In this document: positions 9,501-22,277 of the stretch, piece by piece
Position numbering within the stretch: position 1 is the stretch's first letter
Layout of the letters: each line of letters starts with the position of its first letter
Assembly (NCBI GenBank): GCA_013398175.1
Contig: VZRZ01006598.1
Location: 451,522 to 515,521, forward strand
Reading direction: 5' to 3'
Length of the DNA stretch: 64,000 nucleotides
DNA from: Climacteris rufus
Taxonomy: Eukaryota > Chordata > Aves > Passeriformes > Climacteridae
Notes under the pieces: generated by a model
The model's database searches: none
Seen by the model: the letters and a program-made list of their open reading frames with translations, nothing else
What the model was told of the DNA's origin: nothing
Position numbers and translations under genes: made by a program

Positions 9501-12500
9501 AATTCTCCTTCTTAAAGGGTTTACATCACTACACATTTAGTTTCTGCTTAAAACATATGCTCAATTCCCATGTAGATGAAGGGGAATTACATGACCACGA
9601 CCAGGGGAGAATAGATCCCAAACACTCACTTAGTTACTGCTGAGTCACTTAAGTATATTTGCACTATGATTCTAATTCAGCCTGACGGTAAGGCAGCTGC
9701 TTTTCTCACTGTATAGCTGCTGCATCTTCAATGACATTTACGAAAAACATTGAGGAGAAGAACGTGTCCTTAGAGCTCAAAATACATTCAAATTCTTCTA
9801 TTCAATGGACCAAAGCTCCCCAAAGGTGCTGTAAAACTGCAAGCTAAATCTATCAACAGATCACATTTTACTATGACAAATTCTATCATTATCTTTTGTA
9901 GACAGTTGCTGAGATTCAAGCATTTATGTAAGGAAAACAAACCAGTGTTTTGGGCTTTGGAAATGTCAGGGCCCTTGATTCTCCTGTTTATTTAAAAGTG
10001 GAAGTGTGCTGAGGGACATCTTTTGAATTCTATTCAAAGGTTAAAACTGATCTTTCATACAGTTTTGAAATTCAAAATAATGCAGTTAAATGTTTTGACT
10101 CTGCCGTGTAATCTCTATTTTGCACTTAAATACCAAATTCTGTCCAGAGCTCCCTGTTCTGCACAGTGCAGAGACACAGGCATTGCATCTTCCAGCCATG
10201 AGGTGCAGCCATTTCAAGGGAAGAGCACAACCCCCTGACATGTGCCAGGGCCATGCAACAGTTTAGAGCTAGTGGTGCATTCCACTGCTGTGGTAGGTTA
10301 TGTCAGCAAAATGTAATTGCCCACACTGCACTTTGCTCAGGATTGCAAGCTGATACTCCCCTCTCATGGAGAAAAATTGTGAAGGGAGAGGCAACAGAAG
10401 AGAAACAGAGATTATCTTACTTGGAAATTCAGTAGGGCTGCATGACCAATTTATGAGTTGTATAAGCCCAGGGACCAGTGTTTTCTTTGCTTGGGAGGAA
10501 CATTTTCCAAATGTATGTAGTTGTTTACTGATGTAGGGAAGTTCATCTTATGGGCCCTCAAACTCCATGGGCCAAACTCCATGGCAGCTTCCTTGAGGAC
10601 CCACAGCCACAACCTTGCAACATTTATGTGCCTGGGCTGAACTTCTTCTCTGGCCCATTCTGGCTTGGTACAGAGCCATGGTCTGAAAAGGTGGGCAAAG
10701 CGATGTGCTACAGATCCATAGAGACATTAGTGGATCCTATCACCCCAAGAGCCTGGGCAAATGGAGCAGAGGGATGGTGACACTGATTTGGGCCAAACAG
10801 CTGCAGGTTGTGAGTGAAGGCAACACAACAATCCCATGACATCACACTGACTTGGGTTTAAGTTCCTACTTGGCACTCTGCTGTCTGTCTACAGCCTTAA
10901 TTATCAACTTCATATCAAAAAGCTTACTTCACCCATTAAAGGTCTAACTGGGGTCAGTTTCACAAACTGACACTACTGTAGTTAACTGCAGAGAGGGAAA
11001 CAAATGCTCCTCATTAGCCTTTCCAATTATTTTATAATAACTGGTAACTAATCATAGGCCCTGCCTTTGAAAACTGTTTTGCCAATTATTGTAATTGTTA
11101 TGCAAAATATTTTGTAACTCTCAGAGCACTGATTCCAAGAAGTTTAAGATTATGCAAAAAGCGCAACCTTCAAAACAATGTTTTCATCCTTCATGACTGC
11201 CAGGGAAAGTCTGGAAGCCTGATCTCTATGAACTTAGAAACCTGTGGATAAAAGAAAAATCAATGTGCTTTTAAATCAGGATTTTACATTAGTTTCATGA
11301 TTGGTGTCCTGATTGAATTTTTGAGTGTTTGAGGTTGACGATTCTGAATTAGGTCAGACAGCGTAAGGCATTTTCTGCTATTATATGCTGGCATGAATTT
11401 TACCTTCATGCAACATTTCCTGTTTGAATGGGTAATGCAGACTCTTACCAATCAGTGCACAAGGTTTTTGTCTACAGTCTAGACAGATGTACAATCCATG
11501 CAGATCAAACATCATCTACAGTCTACAATGGTCATAGTACAATCTGCTTTTTTTCTTGTTCAGAAAATACAGCAGTCTGTATTTTACTATTAATCCAGAA
11601 TTAAAAGACAAAAAAGACCACAGCAGTAGCGTGCTCACTAGATGATTTTCCCTGTATCTACATGATCTACAATAACAGGAGGCAAAAACCAATTGGCACA
11701 CAATAACAAGCCAAGCTTACACCTGCCTCTGATGAAAAATTTAAATTTGAGATATTTTGTGTAGTCAGTTTTTAAAGTTCCTTCTTAATGTTAGAGAGCT
11801 TATGATCTCTACACTTAACAAATGAAGTTGTCTTGTTTTCTAATGGGAAATAGGTTAAAAAATATCTAAATAAATGTAACTTTAAAATCCGTATTTGGGT
11901 ATACAAGATGATGGACTACTGTTTCCGGTAGAACTTGTACGTAATTATTGTAAAATTCAGTGTACTCTGGTATTTTGCTGTCACTCAGCAAATAACCTCA
12001 CTCATCACTGTGGGATTAATTGAATAGTACATCAGTACAATCAATTGCTGCTCAAACGAATTAAAATTAGAATTAGCTGAGAGAAAAATAGTGTGAAGAA
12101 CTAATATGGTTGAAAGTGAAATTTTCCTGACTCCATCAGTTATAATTGAAATTGCTGAGTGATTATACATAATAGAAATACAGAATACCAGACAGCAATA
12201 TAAAAATCAGTGGTCAAATAGAAATATTACATAAAAGAATCTGGAAACACTGACTTCCTAAATCAGAGGTGGTGAAAATTTTAACTATACAAAATCATAA
12301 ATATGGGTTGTTAACTGAAATAAAGTAAAATTTATTTAAAATGTTGATTGTATTACAATTAATTATTTTAAGGAACAAATTTTTCAGTATTGACAAGGGA
12401 GCTAGTTAAAAATAGTCATATTTTAAAATACAGTTAAGGGTGTCTTGGATTTGGGTGGGGCTTTTTAGCTTTAGAGCAATTCCTTTTTAAGCTGCTATTG

Positions 12501-14534
12501 TAAAGACAACAACATGGCAATAGCAAATGGCTGAGCATATGTAAGCTCAGATCTGCTTCACTACCATTGGTTTAGCTGATCTCTATTACATACAAGAATT
12601 GTCTAGAGACAGGAAAAATAACTCAGAAATCAGTGTTCCTACGCTTTGTTTTCTGTCTGTCACTGTCACCCAAGTGCTGTATAGCTTTGGCTTAGTTGGT
12701 AAAGCTTTGGTATTTTAGCATTCCTGGTTTTTATACAATTATAATAATAGTTCACTGGGATGATGGAGGGATAATTTGTAGATGTAAAGCACAGAGGGCA
12801 TTGTATACAGGTGGTATGTTTTAGTGTTATTACTTGCAGCAGCCAAGTCCGTCCTGATTTAGCTGAAAAATTCAGCACCCAACCGAAACATATCAGGTGC
12901 TATTTTTTCTTCAACAAATTTTGGGTGGATCAATTGTATTTGTAGTTTTGACACTCGTTAGCCAAACACCTTTGTCATGCTAACCTAAGTCATTACATGT
13001 TCATCTGTAGTCTATGAACATACACGGACATGTGCATCAGAGTACTCTGGATGAACACCTGAGTCAGTGCCACCTGCCAAATACAGGAGCAATTTCTATT
13101 CTCAGCATGAAATAGTCTATTCCAGACCAAAGGTCTGCACGGTTCCCCAGATTTCCAATTTAAAATACTGCAGCTCTTTCAATGCCAAACCTTTTCTGAG
13201 TGGAGATTGTTTGCCATAGCTGTAAATGCACTTCAGGCAGGAGGTACAGTGCTGCTCAGCTGCCATACGAAAATGCAGCATTCCAATCAATGAGTTCTTT
13301 GACCCAATACTAACAATCAGGTCCGTTCTAGGTTTGAAATTACCTACACTTCTACTTTCTGGAGAGCTCAACCTGCTTTCATGGGATTTAAAATTTGATG
13401 GGTGAGGTTCCTAGCTGACAGGGCAAATTGTGTAGGCAAACTTAATCTCTGCTCGTTTACTTTGTGTTGGTACTGGTAGGTCGCGATGGTCCTTTTGCAG
13501 ATTGCTCAGGAAAAGACCATTTCCTCTGCCCTCGCCCCAAAGAACAGCTTCATTTACCTTAGGAATTTCCCAGTAGATCACAGGGAACCCTGCAGACAAT
13601 TAGGGCTTGAGGTCGGTTGCCTTTGCAGCCCCTTGAAGGGCCCCCACCAGCAGATCTGTGGCTGGCATGCCTCCCTTTGCCAGCTGCTTCAGAGCTCCTG
13701 TGAAAGTGTAGGGAGGGAGAAAAGTTCCTCACTGGGGGAGGCTGGGTGGGAAAAATGATAACGGGGAGTGGTTGCATTCTCCCCATTGCTGTCCCAAACC
13801 TCCTAGTTGTTGGGTCCTCTCTGCCAAAATACCCCCAGGAGGGGAACTCCTGGGAAGTACCCAAGCCAGAGGGAGTGAAATGTGCCTCTACGTTGACATG
13901 TTGTTGTTCACATTGGTCTAAAGATGTTACGAACCCTGCTTTGTACTGGTCCCCACTCTGCTCTTTGCCCATTCAACACATTGCCTTACAATTCATGTGT
14001 TCTAATGGTATCTTCCCCTAACAGGTGCCTAACACTGCACTGCCTTGTGCTTTGGTGTCAGTAACTTTGAAATTGTTTACGGAAAAGCTCACGGCTCCCA
14101 CTGATTTCATCTGCTCTTGCAATTTCACTGTGAGTCATCCAATATGGTGTGTACTTTGTTTTACTTACAGACCAAGCTGACTGAATTGCATCTTTAGTTA
14201 GGTTGTCTCAGCTTCCTTCAGGCAAAAAAAAAAAAAGCAAGCAAATAAAAAATTTCTTGCTCTCAGAGCTGTGGAGGCACGCTTAAAAATATTTTTACTT
14301 CTAAGTTATTTTTTACTTGGAAGTAAATAAAAGTAAGGCCACCATTGCATTTTTAATAGTGCTTATTTGGGGACACAAGATATATGTACAAGTGACTGGT
14401 AGTTCTGGGTGTTTCATATCTCTGAAACCTGCACACATCTCTGTGGGGGTGCCCAAAAATCGCATCACCTACCCTTGGGAAAGTAGCAATTTTTTAACAC
14501 CTGACAGGTGCTATGACATAGGCTTGATGAACAC
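6596..14534. other. Non-coding stretch, no gene recognised
   Basis: No exon or RNA gene could be supported in this stretch. Frames of up to about 137 codons near 13559-13972 have no recognisable domain. A13 runs occur at 9317-9329 and 14224-14236. A local duplication (GGGCC...AAACTCCAT twice) lies at 10552-10582. Part of 10845-10885 faintly resembles the MIR segment that reads 'gggttcaagtcc...tctgc' but is too weak to call. A SOX-POU-like composite motif at 11094-11106 is listed separately. Confidence 0.55.
11094..11106 (+). promoter_or_regulatory. Candidate SOX-POU composite binding motif
   Basis: ATTGTTATGCAAA matches 13 consecutive positions of the well-known SOX2/POU5F1 composite site (an HMG half CATTGTT joined directly to the octamer half ATGCAAAT). 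Only the first and last consensus bases differ. It sits in an AT-rich patch with several ATTA/TAAT words (11025-11115). The match is seen; function is inferred, and one such match in 64 kb is not proof. Confidence 0.35.
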
Positions 14535-14590
14535 TCGTAAAGCACTTTGAGAACCACCAAGGGAAAGCATTGAAAGAATAGTAATCCTGT
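14535..14590 (+). repeat. Possible MIR-like SINE tail fragment
   Basis: The words GTAAAGCACTTTGAGA, then GGAAAGCAT and AATAGTAAT, follow the order of the 3' part of amniote MIR-type SINEs (GTAAAGCGCTTTGAGAT...GAAAGCGCT...). The tRNA-derived part upstream is not recognisable. A short match, so low confidence. Confidence 0.35.
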
Positions 14591-17500
14591 GTGGTCTTAA
14601 GTGCTTCTAAACAGCCTGGACCTATTTTCAGCTGCATTCAGAGTGTTTTTCTTAACTAGGCTTGCACTACACTGCTTTTTGAATCTTTATATATAAGTGG
14701 GGATGGCATGATCGCTACATGCTAAGCATCTACCCATTTATATTTCAGTCTTAGACCTGACTTGATCTTTCAAGGGCAGTTGAGAAGATGCAGCAGCCCA
14801 CAGCAGAGCCTGAAAGGACTGGAGAGGGACTCTGCTGAGATGGGTACAACTGCCTGGTCCCCTTCTAGCCCAGAGCTTTGCTTGCTACTTCTAAAAGTCA
14901 ATCTCACACTCTTTTTCCAAAGCTGAGCCTATTGAGAGCACTGATTACTGTGAAAATCCTTAAGCTACACTTGCAGGGAGAATGTTTTTACTATGATTTG
15001 TTGAAGCCAAGAAGTCACCAAGCAGGGAAGTCACCCTCTCTGAGCAGGGATGCTGTTAACAAGCAACATCAGTGTTGATTTTAAGAATAATGCATTCAGG
15101 TGCAATGGCCAGGCTAAGGGAACGTGAAGTTGTTTTTCCCACAATTTGGCTAAAAGTGGCATAATTATGTCCATTACTTTATCAGAGTTGTTACCTTTGC
15201 AGTTGTAAACAAGAAAGTCTCGCCAATTTTCTACTCAATGGAAAAGTCCTGTATGCTTTGATAGCAATACACCAGGGACAGCATATAATGGAAACGTTGT
15301 CATGGAGTGCCAGCTCAAAAAGAGAGGAAAATGGCTGAAGAATTAACTCTCAAAAGACATTTTTCTTTCTTCGTAGTCAGTTTCCTATTTTTCTATTTTC
15401 CTTTTCTCCTTTTAATTTCTTCTTTCTCTCTTTTTCTTTCTCTTTAATAATATACATGTTTTAAAAAGGAGTTTGATCTCAAATATGTCTTTTTGGCTAT
15501 AGTGTAAAATTTAGATGTATAGAAAGTCCACTTTTCAGTTGTAATTTCCCAGGTACTTCCTGCTTATATCTTCAATCAAGGTATCATTCTGCATAAGCAG
15601 AATAAAACAGCTTGAGGATTATATCTACCAATTAGTTTCTCTCAGATGTGCTGGACTGGTTTTATGTATCTCTAGGTCAAATTGTGATCTACTTATGGGC
15701 CCTCATCTGGCAGTTCCTTGCCTTCTAAAGGGCAGTGTGGCAAAAGGGTCTTGGTAAGCTTGATCTCAGCTGCCTACATACATCAGCTGAGCTAGTGCCA
15801 AGGATGAAGCATCCTGGCCCTGTGTTTTGGTCTCAGTTCTTTGCCTGCAGCAGTGCAGAAGTCTGTGGGTTTGACCAGTGTCACCTAAGAACTCCTTAAA
15901 TCGGATTAATTATTTGCTGCCCAACAACTGATTATCTGAGACAAATGTTGATATTACCCTAGACATTTGTGGTATCTCTAAGGCTAGTTCCTAGATTAAA
16001 TAATAAATGTTTATCCTCTGGGAGAAAACATTTATTCAAAGCTAGGAGAGCATGTATCTAATACAAGGATATCGCCAGCAGCCCCCGTTTGAGCTGTATG
16101 TGACTATTTGGACAGACACCTATGCTCATATTAATTAATCTTTTTCTAATTTTTTCTGAGTGGTTACTGATCTTCTTTTCTCACATCTCTGCTAATACTT
16201 TCACCAGCAGAGGTGGTCACTATGAGCAAGCAGGACCCAAGCCCAGAGCTTGGAGAGCACACATGGAACCTGTGGATGCAGCCACAGAAGTGTTCAGCTA
16301 AGGACAAAGAGGAGAGATAGCATGTGCCTCTCCTTTCCCAGTCCTGCATCCAGCTTGTACCAGCACTGGTCCGGACTGGACCTTTGACTCACTAGTAAGA
16401 CATAAAGCTATGCAGATTTTGCTGTTGTTTGTTTTCTTCCAAGCTGTTGAGCTGAGGTGATTCAAGTACAAAGCCAACGTGTGAGTGCTGGTGTCACCCT
16501 GAGATACCAAGAGAAACTCTGTGGTGGCAAGGGTATAAGAGAGGGGTGGCACCTCCAGCTTTGGGGTCACAAAGTGGTTATTTGACTCCCTGAGACTTGT
16601 GATAGGAAATCCTTGAGGCAAAGGAGTCAGAATATGAACATTCTCAGTCAGCACCTTCTGCAGGGAGTGACCTGGCACCAAGAGACATGGTTCATGGGCA
16701 TCTCTTAAGAGATCCCACCTCTGGTCCTCTGGCCAGGATGAAGGGATCCTGAACTTGCTTGGCTGACTAGGAGATAGAGATCTCTGAATTTTCCTGACTC
16801 CCTCCTTTCCATGTAAGTACCTGACATATTACGCAGTGGCACTGCACACCCTTTCTCCAGCCCCATGAATTTTACCTTTACTTTCAACAAAGGTGAAGTG
16901 TTTTCATAGTCAAAGCTGCTCCATAACCACTGCTGCCTCCTGTGGTGGATCCATCCTATGGTTGCATGCCAAGCCTACTGTGGCAGGCCCTTAAGGCAAG
17001 CAAATGATGTATTTTTGGGTTGCAATCACACCCAGACATGACAAGAGTATCAGGAACAGTCCCAGGCAGGTGCAGGTGCAGGTGCAGAGCTGGCAGTGTT
17101 TAGACACTTGTGAAATCAAACAGGAAGGTATGGATTTGCAATGTTGAGTACAGACATCTTAATAATACATAAGACTTCTTTTAGTCACTTAAACCTTTCA
17201 TTGGGTCAGGCCCTAAGTGGCTCATTAAGTTGCAGTCATACAATCAGGAAGCTGAAGTAATGTCATGTAGAGCCACTGCCCCCACATTGTCTCTCCTGAA
17301 AAACTGCAAGAGTGTGGTGAGCCATCCTTAGCCATCTAGAAACTATTTCTGCAAACTATTTCAAAGCTACTAAAAGTGTATGTTCCTGATTTATGAGTGA
17401 TTGAAGAATCAGCCTTCCAATTCTCCCTAATTTTCTTGAATATTGGTTTACTGTTACAGCAGGTGTCTAATTTCTTCAGATTAAATTGATAGATGCATTT

Positions 17501-20500
17501 AGATGAGAAAAAAAATCGACTACAAGTGGCTTATTTTACATATTTCCGTGTATTAGGAACAAATCCTTTATGTGCATTAGGTGGAAGTGGATTTGTTGAA
17601 GAAATAAAAATCTCCGTGTCTTAGGAAATAGCATTATATTATTAAAAGTTACAAATAACAAACAGATGTAGAGAAGGAGACAGTCTATATTGGGAAATTA
17701 TTGGAAGATTGCAGTCAGGGAAGAGAGAGTCTGGGTGTAGGATTAGTAAATTAATTCCTTTAACTCCTCTTCCACAAATAAATCGGTGGAATGTGGATGA
17801 CCCTCATTCTGGTAGGGAGAGACAGCAGGCAGTAATCCTATACTCTCTGCCTAGTTTCTTTCGCTCCCAGTTACAGGCCCAGACACAGGAGCATTGCCTC
17901 CACTTTCAGCTCCCAGACTGAACTGCATTTCCTAAGTTTTTGTGTTTGGTGTTATTCCTACATGCTCTTCCTGGCCTTCATTTTTCAATTAAGTGGATGT
18001 ATTCTGATCCAAATGATTTTATGTATTTAATAGTGCTTCCATTCATTTTCTGCTTGCTAAATGAATGGTGTAATCTGTATGTCCAACAAAAGAAACTGTT
18101 CAAGGGGGATGTTCACACTAGGATGACATAAAATAAATAGTATGTATGCAAAAGCAATTTACTTTGGCACATTTTTAGGTTATTTTGTCTCCTATTACAA
18201 GTGCTGCTATTTAGACTAATTGAATATGATTACGGTTTTTTTCATTTTCATGAAGTCTGAGGCAATAAAATATACCTTCTATAAAATAAAACCATGAACT
18301 GCAGATGCATCTCATACATTCCAGGCAGGTAAAGAGAGAAAGCATTTCTACATTGAGTACATCTTACTGGATGCCTGCATCTCTTATTTATACACAAGAA
18401 AATTTTGCCTCAGGTTTAAGTGCTCACTAGTTCATGTTTTAGGTTGGCGAACCAGGTCTAAAATGTTAAACGTATCAATTAGAATGAAAATGGGCATGTT
18501 GAAAACTTAGATCAGAACATCACCTGGACTAGAGCTGATATTATACCACTACAATGCTCTAGAGGTGAGAATATGAGCATGGGTCATGCTGTCTGGATAC
18601 CTTTAAATTACAGCCTCGCTCAAAGCAAGTATTTTCTTCATGATTTCCTGTAAAATATCATCTATATCCATAGCATCCTGGGAGCAATAATAATACAATC
18701 ACTAGTGCAGCACAAATTAATTTCTGAACAACTGTCTCATATGAAAGTCCTCTTGGAGGGTAAAAAATAGATCAATAGGCAGAATCCACTGCATTTGCAC
18801 AAGGCCAGGATGCTTGGGCTGCCTGTTCAGCTGGAGCGTTGTAATCCAAATCCTTTCTGCACGTGACTGGAGCGTGCTCAGGGCTGCTTTGCAGGTCTCA
18901 TAAGTGCAGCCTTTCCCAGAGAAGGAGCAAGCAATAGGCTGCTGGACTCGTTGCAGCCAGAGTGCGAACAGGTTTCTTCACGCGCCGAGCCCAGCTGTCC
19001 GTGGGCGAGCAGGCGTCCTGGCACCAGGACTGCGGGAGATGGGCTGCCAGAGTACACGTCCTGCAGGTGCAGGCCAAGCCACTGGGAAGCTGTGAGGGCT
19101 CAGGCACAGTAACAGGCCCTCTGAAAAAACATTTTATCAAGCTGATTCTGATGAAACGTAGGTGTCCTTTGTTCAGCAGAACAGCAGCACAGCCAGGCAG
19201 TGCAGTGCAGCTGAAAAGGTGTGTGGTCCTCGAGGAACAGCAGTGCACTCCAGCCGAGCTGAAGGGGCAGTGAGCGGCTTTGGAACATCCTCTGTACTGT
19301 GGCTGAGGGCAGGGTGACTGCAAAGACAGCCCTGGTTGACCTTGACTACAGTCTGTCCTCTGGCTCAGTCTGAGCAGTGCGATTAATACAAGTCAGAGTG
19401 TGGTCAACCCTGCCTTGCCTACAGCTAAATTGCACAGTGCTTTTGAGGGACGTGGTGCTAAGTCCCTGTGAAATCTGCCTTCCCCCAGCACACTGAGCTT
19501 TCTGTGCATAGGTCTCCGGCCTTGCTCCCATCTCCAAATTCCCCTTTACAGCAGAGCGGAGCATTTAGGGAAAGCACTTCTCTGTGTCTGTGTGTGTGTG
19601 GGAACGAGCGCTGAGGGCTCCTGCACATCTGCCCGCTGCAGCACCACTCCCACATACAGCCCGATGTTCGGTACACATGGGGTTTGAAAGCACACAGGTA
19701 AAAAGACTAAAAGAAACCATCCTTTCTAGTACTGATATATCTCTTCAGTTTAGTCTAAACCACTCAGCCAAACCACAATATTTTGAGAAAGGGAGCAAAT
19801 GTAAGTACTCACGTCCTTATAGCCAGTAAAACAAAATAACATAAGTGCAGCAGACAGCCAGTTATAATGGACAAACAGTCCTTTGGGGAAGACTTCCCAA
19901 GCAAACCATTAAATTCAATACATTTTTCCCTGATCACTCAGGGCTCCTAAAACACGGGTTGAGCTTGGGGGATGACAGAGGAACTGAGGAAATGAGATAA
20001 AAAAGCTACTGAAATTGAATTTCCTCCCAGAGTATTTCTTCCATAAGCTGCATAAACTTTTCTTACCTAAATAAATACTTTTGGGCACACAAGTTTTTAC
20101 ATTTCCAGTGTGAATCTGATGGTAGCCTTTGTCTATGTTGTGACTTCCCAAGAATCTCAGAAAATAACTGCTACGTTTACATATTATGTATCATCTTGAG
20201 CTAGGCAACACTTGGGAACCACAAAATCCTTCCAAATGTTTGAAAATACCAGAGTCTTAAAAAGCCAACCAAATAAACAAAAAAACCCAAACTCCAACCT
20301 ACGCTCCTCCCCCCTCAGCTCTGGCTGCAAATATTTCGAATATATAAAGAAAAAAATCTCTGAACTTTTGGTGGCTTGACTATAAACATCTCTGCCTCTT
20401 CCTTGTCACTGCCTAATTAGTTCTGCCTGGACAGGCCACATGTAAGCTGTAAAGAAAATAATGAGGTAATGAGAAAAGTGTTTCAGACACTTAGGCTGTA

Positions 20501-20574
20501 AAGCATCAACCTAAATACCAGCTATAGTGGCATTATGTAGTACTGTCAATATATACAGTTCTATTCATTGCTGG
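14591..20574. other. Non-coding stretch, no gene recognised
   Basis: No supported gene. Contents noted: a pyrimidine-rich tract at 15381-15446; a GCAGGT tandem repeat at 17066-17087; and an isolated CpG-rich patch at 18837-19058 with overlapping open frames of 103-141 codons, none of which resembles a known protein. The longest minus-strand frame near 16298-16681 (127 codons) also has no recognisable domain. Confidence 0.55.
17066..17087. repeat. GCAGGT hexamer repeat, 3.7 copies
   Basis: Perfect tandem copies of GCAGGT. Each unit junction creates a CAGGTG (CACCTG) E-box, at 17067-17072, 17073-17078 and 17079-17084. These are E-box words of the SNAI/ZEB/E2A type. Whether this is chance slippage or a binding cluster is not known. 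Confidence 0.9.
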
Positions 20575-20725
20575 AATATCCCATGAGGCAGGTATACTTT
20601 ATATACAGCTACATTTAGGACAAAGAAATTACAGCATGCAGCTGTTAGGAGACTTGCCTTTGATCAGAAAGGAATTCATTATCAGAGACAAAATTCAACA
20701 CAAAGCTCCTGATTCCACTGCTCCC
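20575..20725 (-). repeat. MIR-like SINE, antisense
   Basis: The + strand reads as the reverse complement of an amniote MIR element. In order it has CCCATGAGGCAGGTA (20580), a diverged 'AGAAA...GAGACTTGCC' stretch ending near 20660, and a segment ending AGCTCCTGATTCCACTG near 20720. These correspond to MIR's reverse-complement landmarks (CCTATGAGGTAGGTA, GACTTGCCCAAGGTCA, GGTCTCCTGACTCC). The old divergence fits an insertion before the bird lineage split from other amniotes. MIRs are non-coding, tRNA-derived and mobilised by L2-type LINEs. Confidence 0.65.
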
Positions 20726-22244
20726 ACCCACTGTCTCAACAAGAAAATATAAATACTTTTGCATTCATGAAATAAGAATTAAAATTATTTTGCTTCAAAT
20801 GCTTTTGATGTCTCAAAAGTATTGAAAAAATATAAACCCAGCCCTCAATTTCTTACTTAACCCATAATCTAAATGAACGAGAATATCCATCCTTTAACTG
20901 TTAACCTCACATATTTGTTATGCAGCAGCACAGGAATTAATAGCATCAGCTCTTGACAGGTCGAGATGGGTAAATTCTTACCTTCTTGCTCTGTCAGAGC
21001 TGGCTTTTGGAGAGTTGGTTTTCAACCTCGCTTTACTCTGTTAAATGAACAAGTCAAATCAGATGGATTGCCTTGAAAGAAATTAATTTATTTTTTCTCT
21101 GTGAGACTCATATATTTACTTTCCATTTTTGAAAGAAAAAAAAACTAAATAAAAGCAAAAAGCAAAATAACAGAACACAAGCTGTGATTTATTCAGTTCA
21201 GTATCGGAGAATCAGTTCTCCAGTCAGAAGTGAAGATGGAGAATTTAGAAACAAATTTGCTCCTTTCATTCAAAGACAAGACCATGAATCAGTACTTGTT
21301 TACATACAATCTGTCTTACTATACTTGGTGTAGAGGAAGAGCTTTCACTTACACATTGCTCCACCTGACCTGTTCTTATTCAGGTTTTATGTAGAAATGT
21401 CCTTGACAACAACAATAAGAGGAACAAAATATAGTTTTGTAGTATTTTAATTATTTCATTAAGAGTGTCAATTAAAAAAGGATGCTTTAAAGTTAACCTG
21501 CTGGAAAGAAAGAGGATAAAATTCATCACCCGTATAGATTTCTTTAGTGTTTTTTTCACTTTTTAGAGCAGCCTTCAGCCCTGCATCTGTGGAGATAATT
21601 GCCTTCAAAAGAATTTTGCTATCTTCTCACTTTTATTGTTAAAAATAAAATATTCCATCATAAATTAAGATCACCATAAACTGAATCACAGATCTCAGCT
21701 TATGATTATTGCTACCACCAATAATGAAAACATTCTCTGCCATACTGAAACAAATCCCACAACCTTTTAAGTTGACTGCATGAATAATCTGTGAAGTCCC
21801 CTATTTTAAATTTGTACTAACATTGCCTCCAAGTTTTGAGAGCCTTGAGAATCTGACAGGGCAGTTTCAATTTACTGCAGCCTAAACATGTTTGCAAGAC
21901 TAGGAATAAGAAGAGTCCTTGCCTAAACAGCAGGGAAGAGATGGCTTCAGGCTGTCTACCTGATGCATTCACAAACCTTGCAGCACCTGTTTGTGCATAC
22001 AGGGGCTAATGTCCCTTCCACACTGCTTTTCCCCCCTCCTTCCCTCACTCATCACTGCTGCTGGGTGACCAAAGATAATAGTCTCAATAAAGTGTTGTCC
22101 TTGAAGATACAGGAAATACAGTGGAAATAAAGGTCAAGTACATTTTTGGTCCACTGACCAAATACAAACCAAATCAAACTAAATCATTCATAGTATGAAG
22201 AAATTTATATTACTAATGCTAGCTGTGAGCATACTTCTCTAGTC

Positions 22245-22277
22245 CTCCTGAGTGGCTCCTGAGTCACTCCTGAGCAG
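22245..22277. repeat. 11-bp tandem repeat, 3 copies
   Basis: Three adjacent 11-bp units all begin CTCCTGAG and differ only in the last three bases (TGG, TCA, CAG). A short local slippage product. Confidence 0.85.

Noticed and set aside
10845..10885. Possible MIR-like piece (ACTTGGGTTTAAGTTCCTAC)
   Set aside because: The match covers only about 35 bases and lacks neighbouring landmarks.
12687..12720. tRNA-like box A (TGGCTTAGTTGG) suggesting a tRNA gene
   Set aside because: No box B (GGTTCGA-type) follows at the right spacing and no acceptor or anticodon stems can be drawn. Probably chance or a SINE trace.
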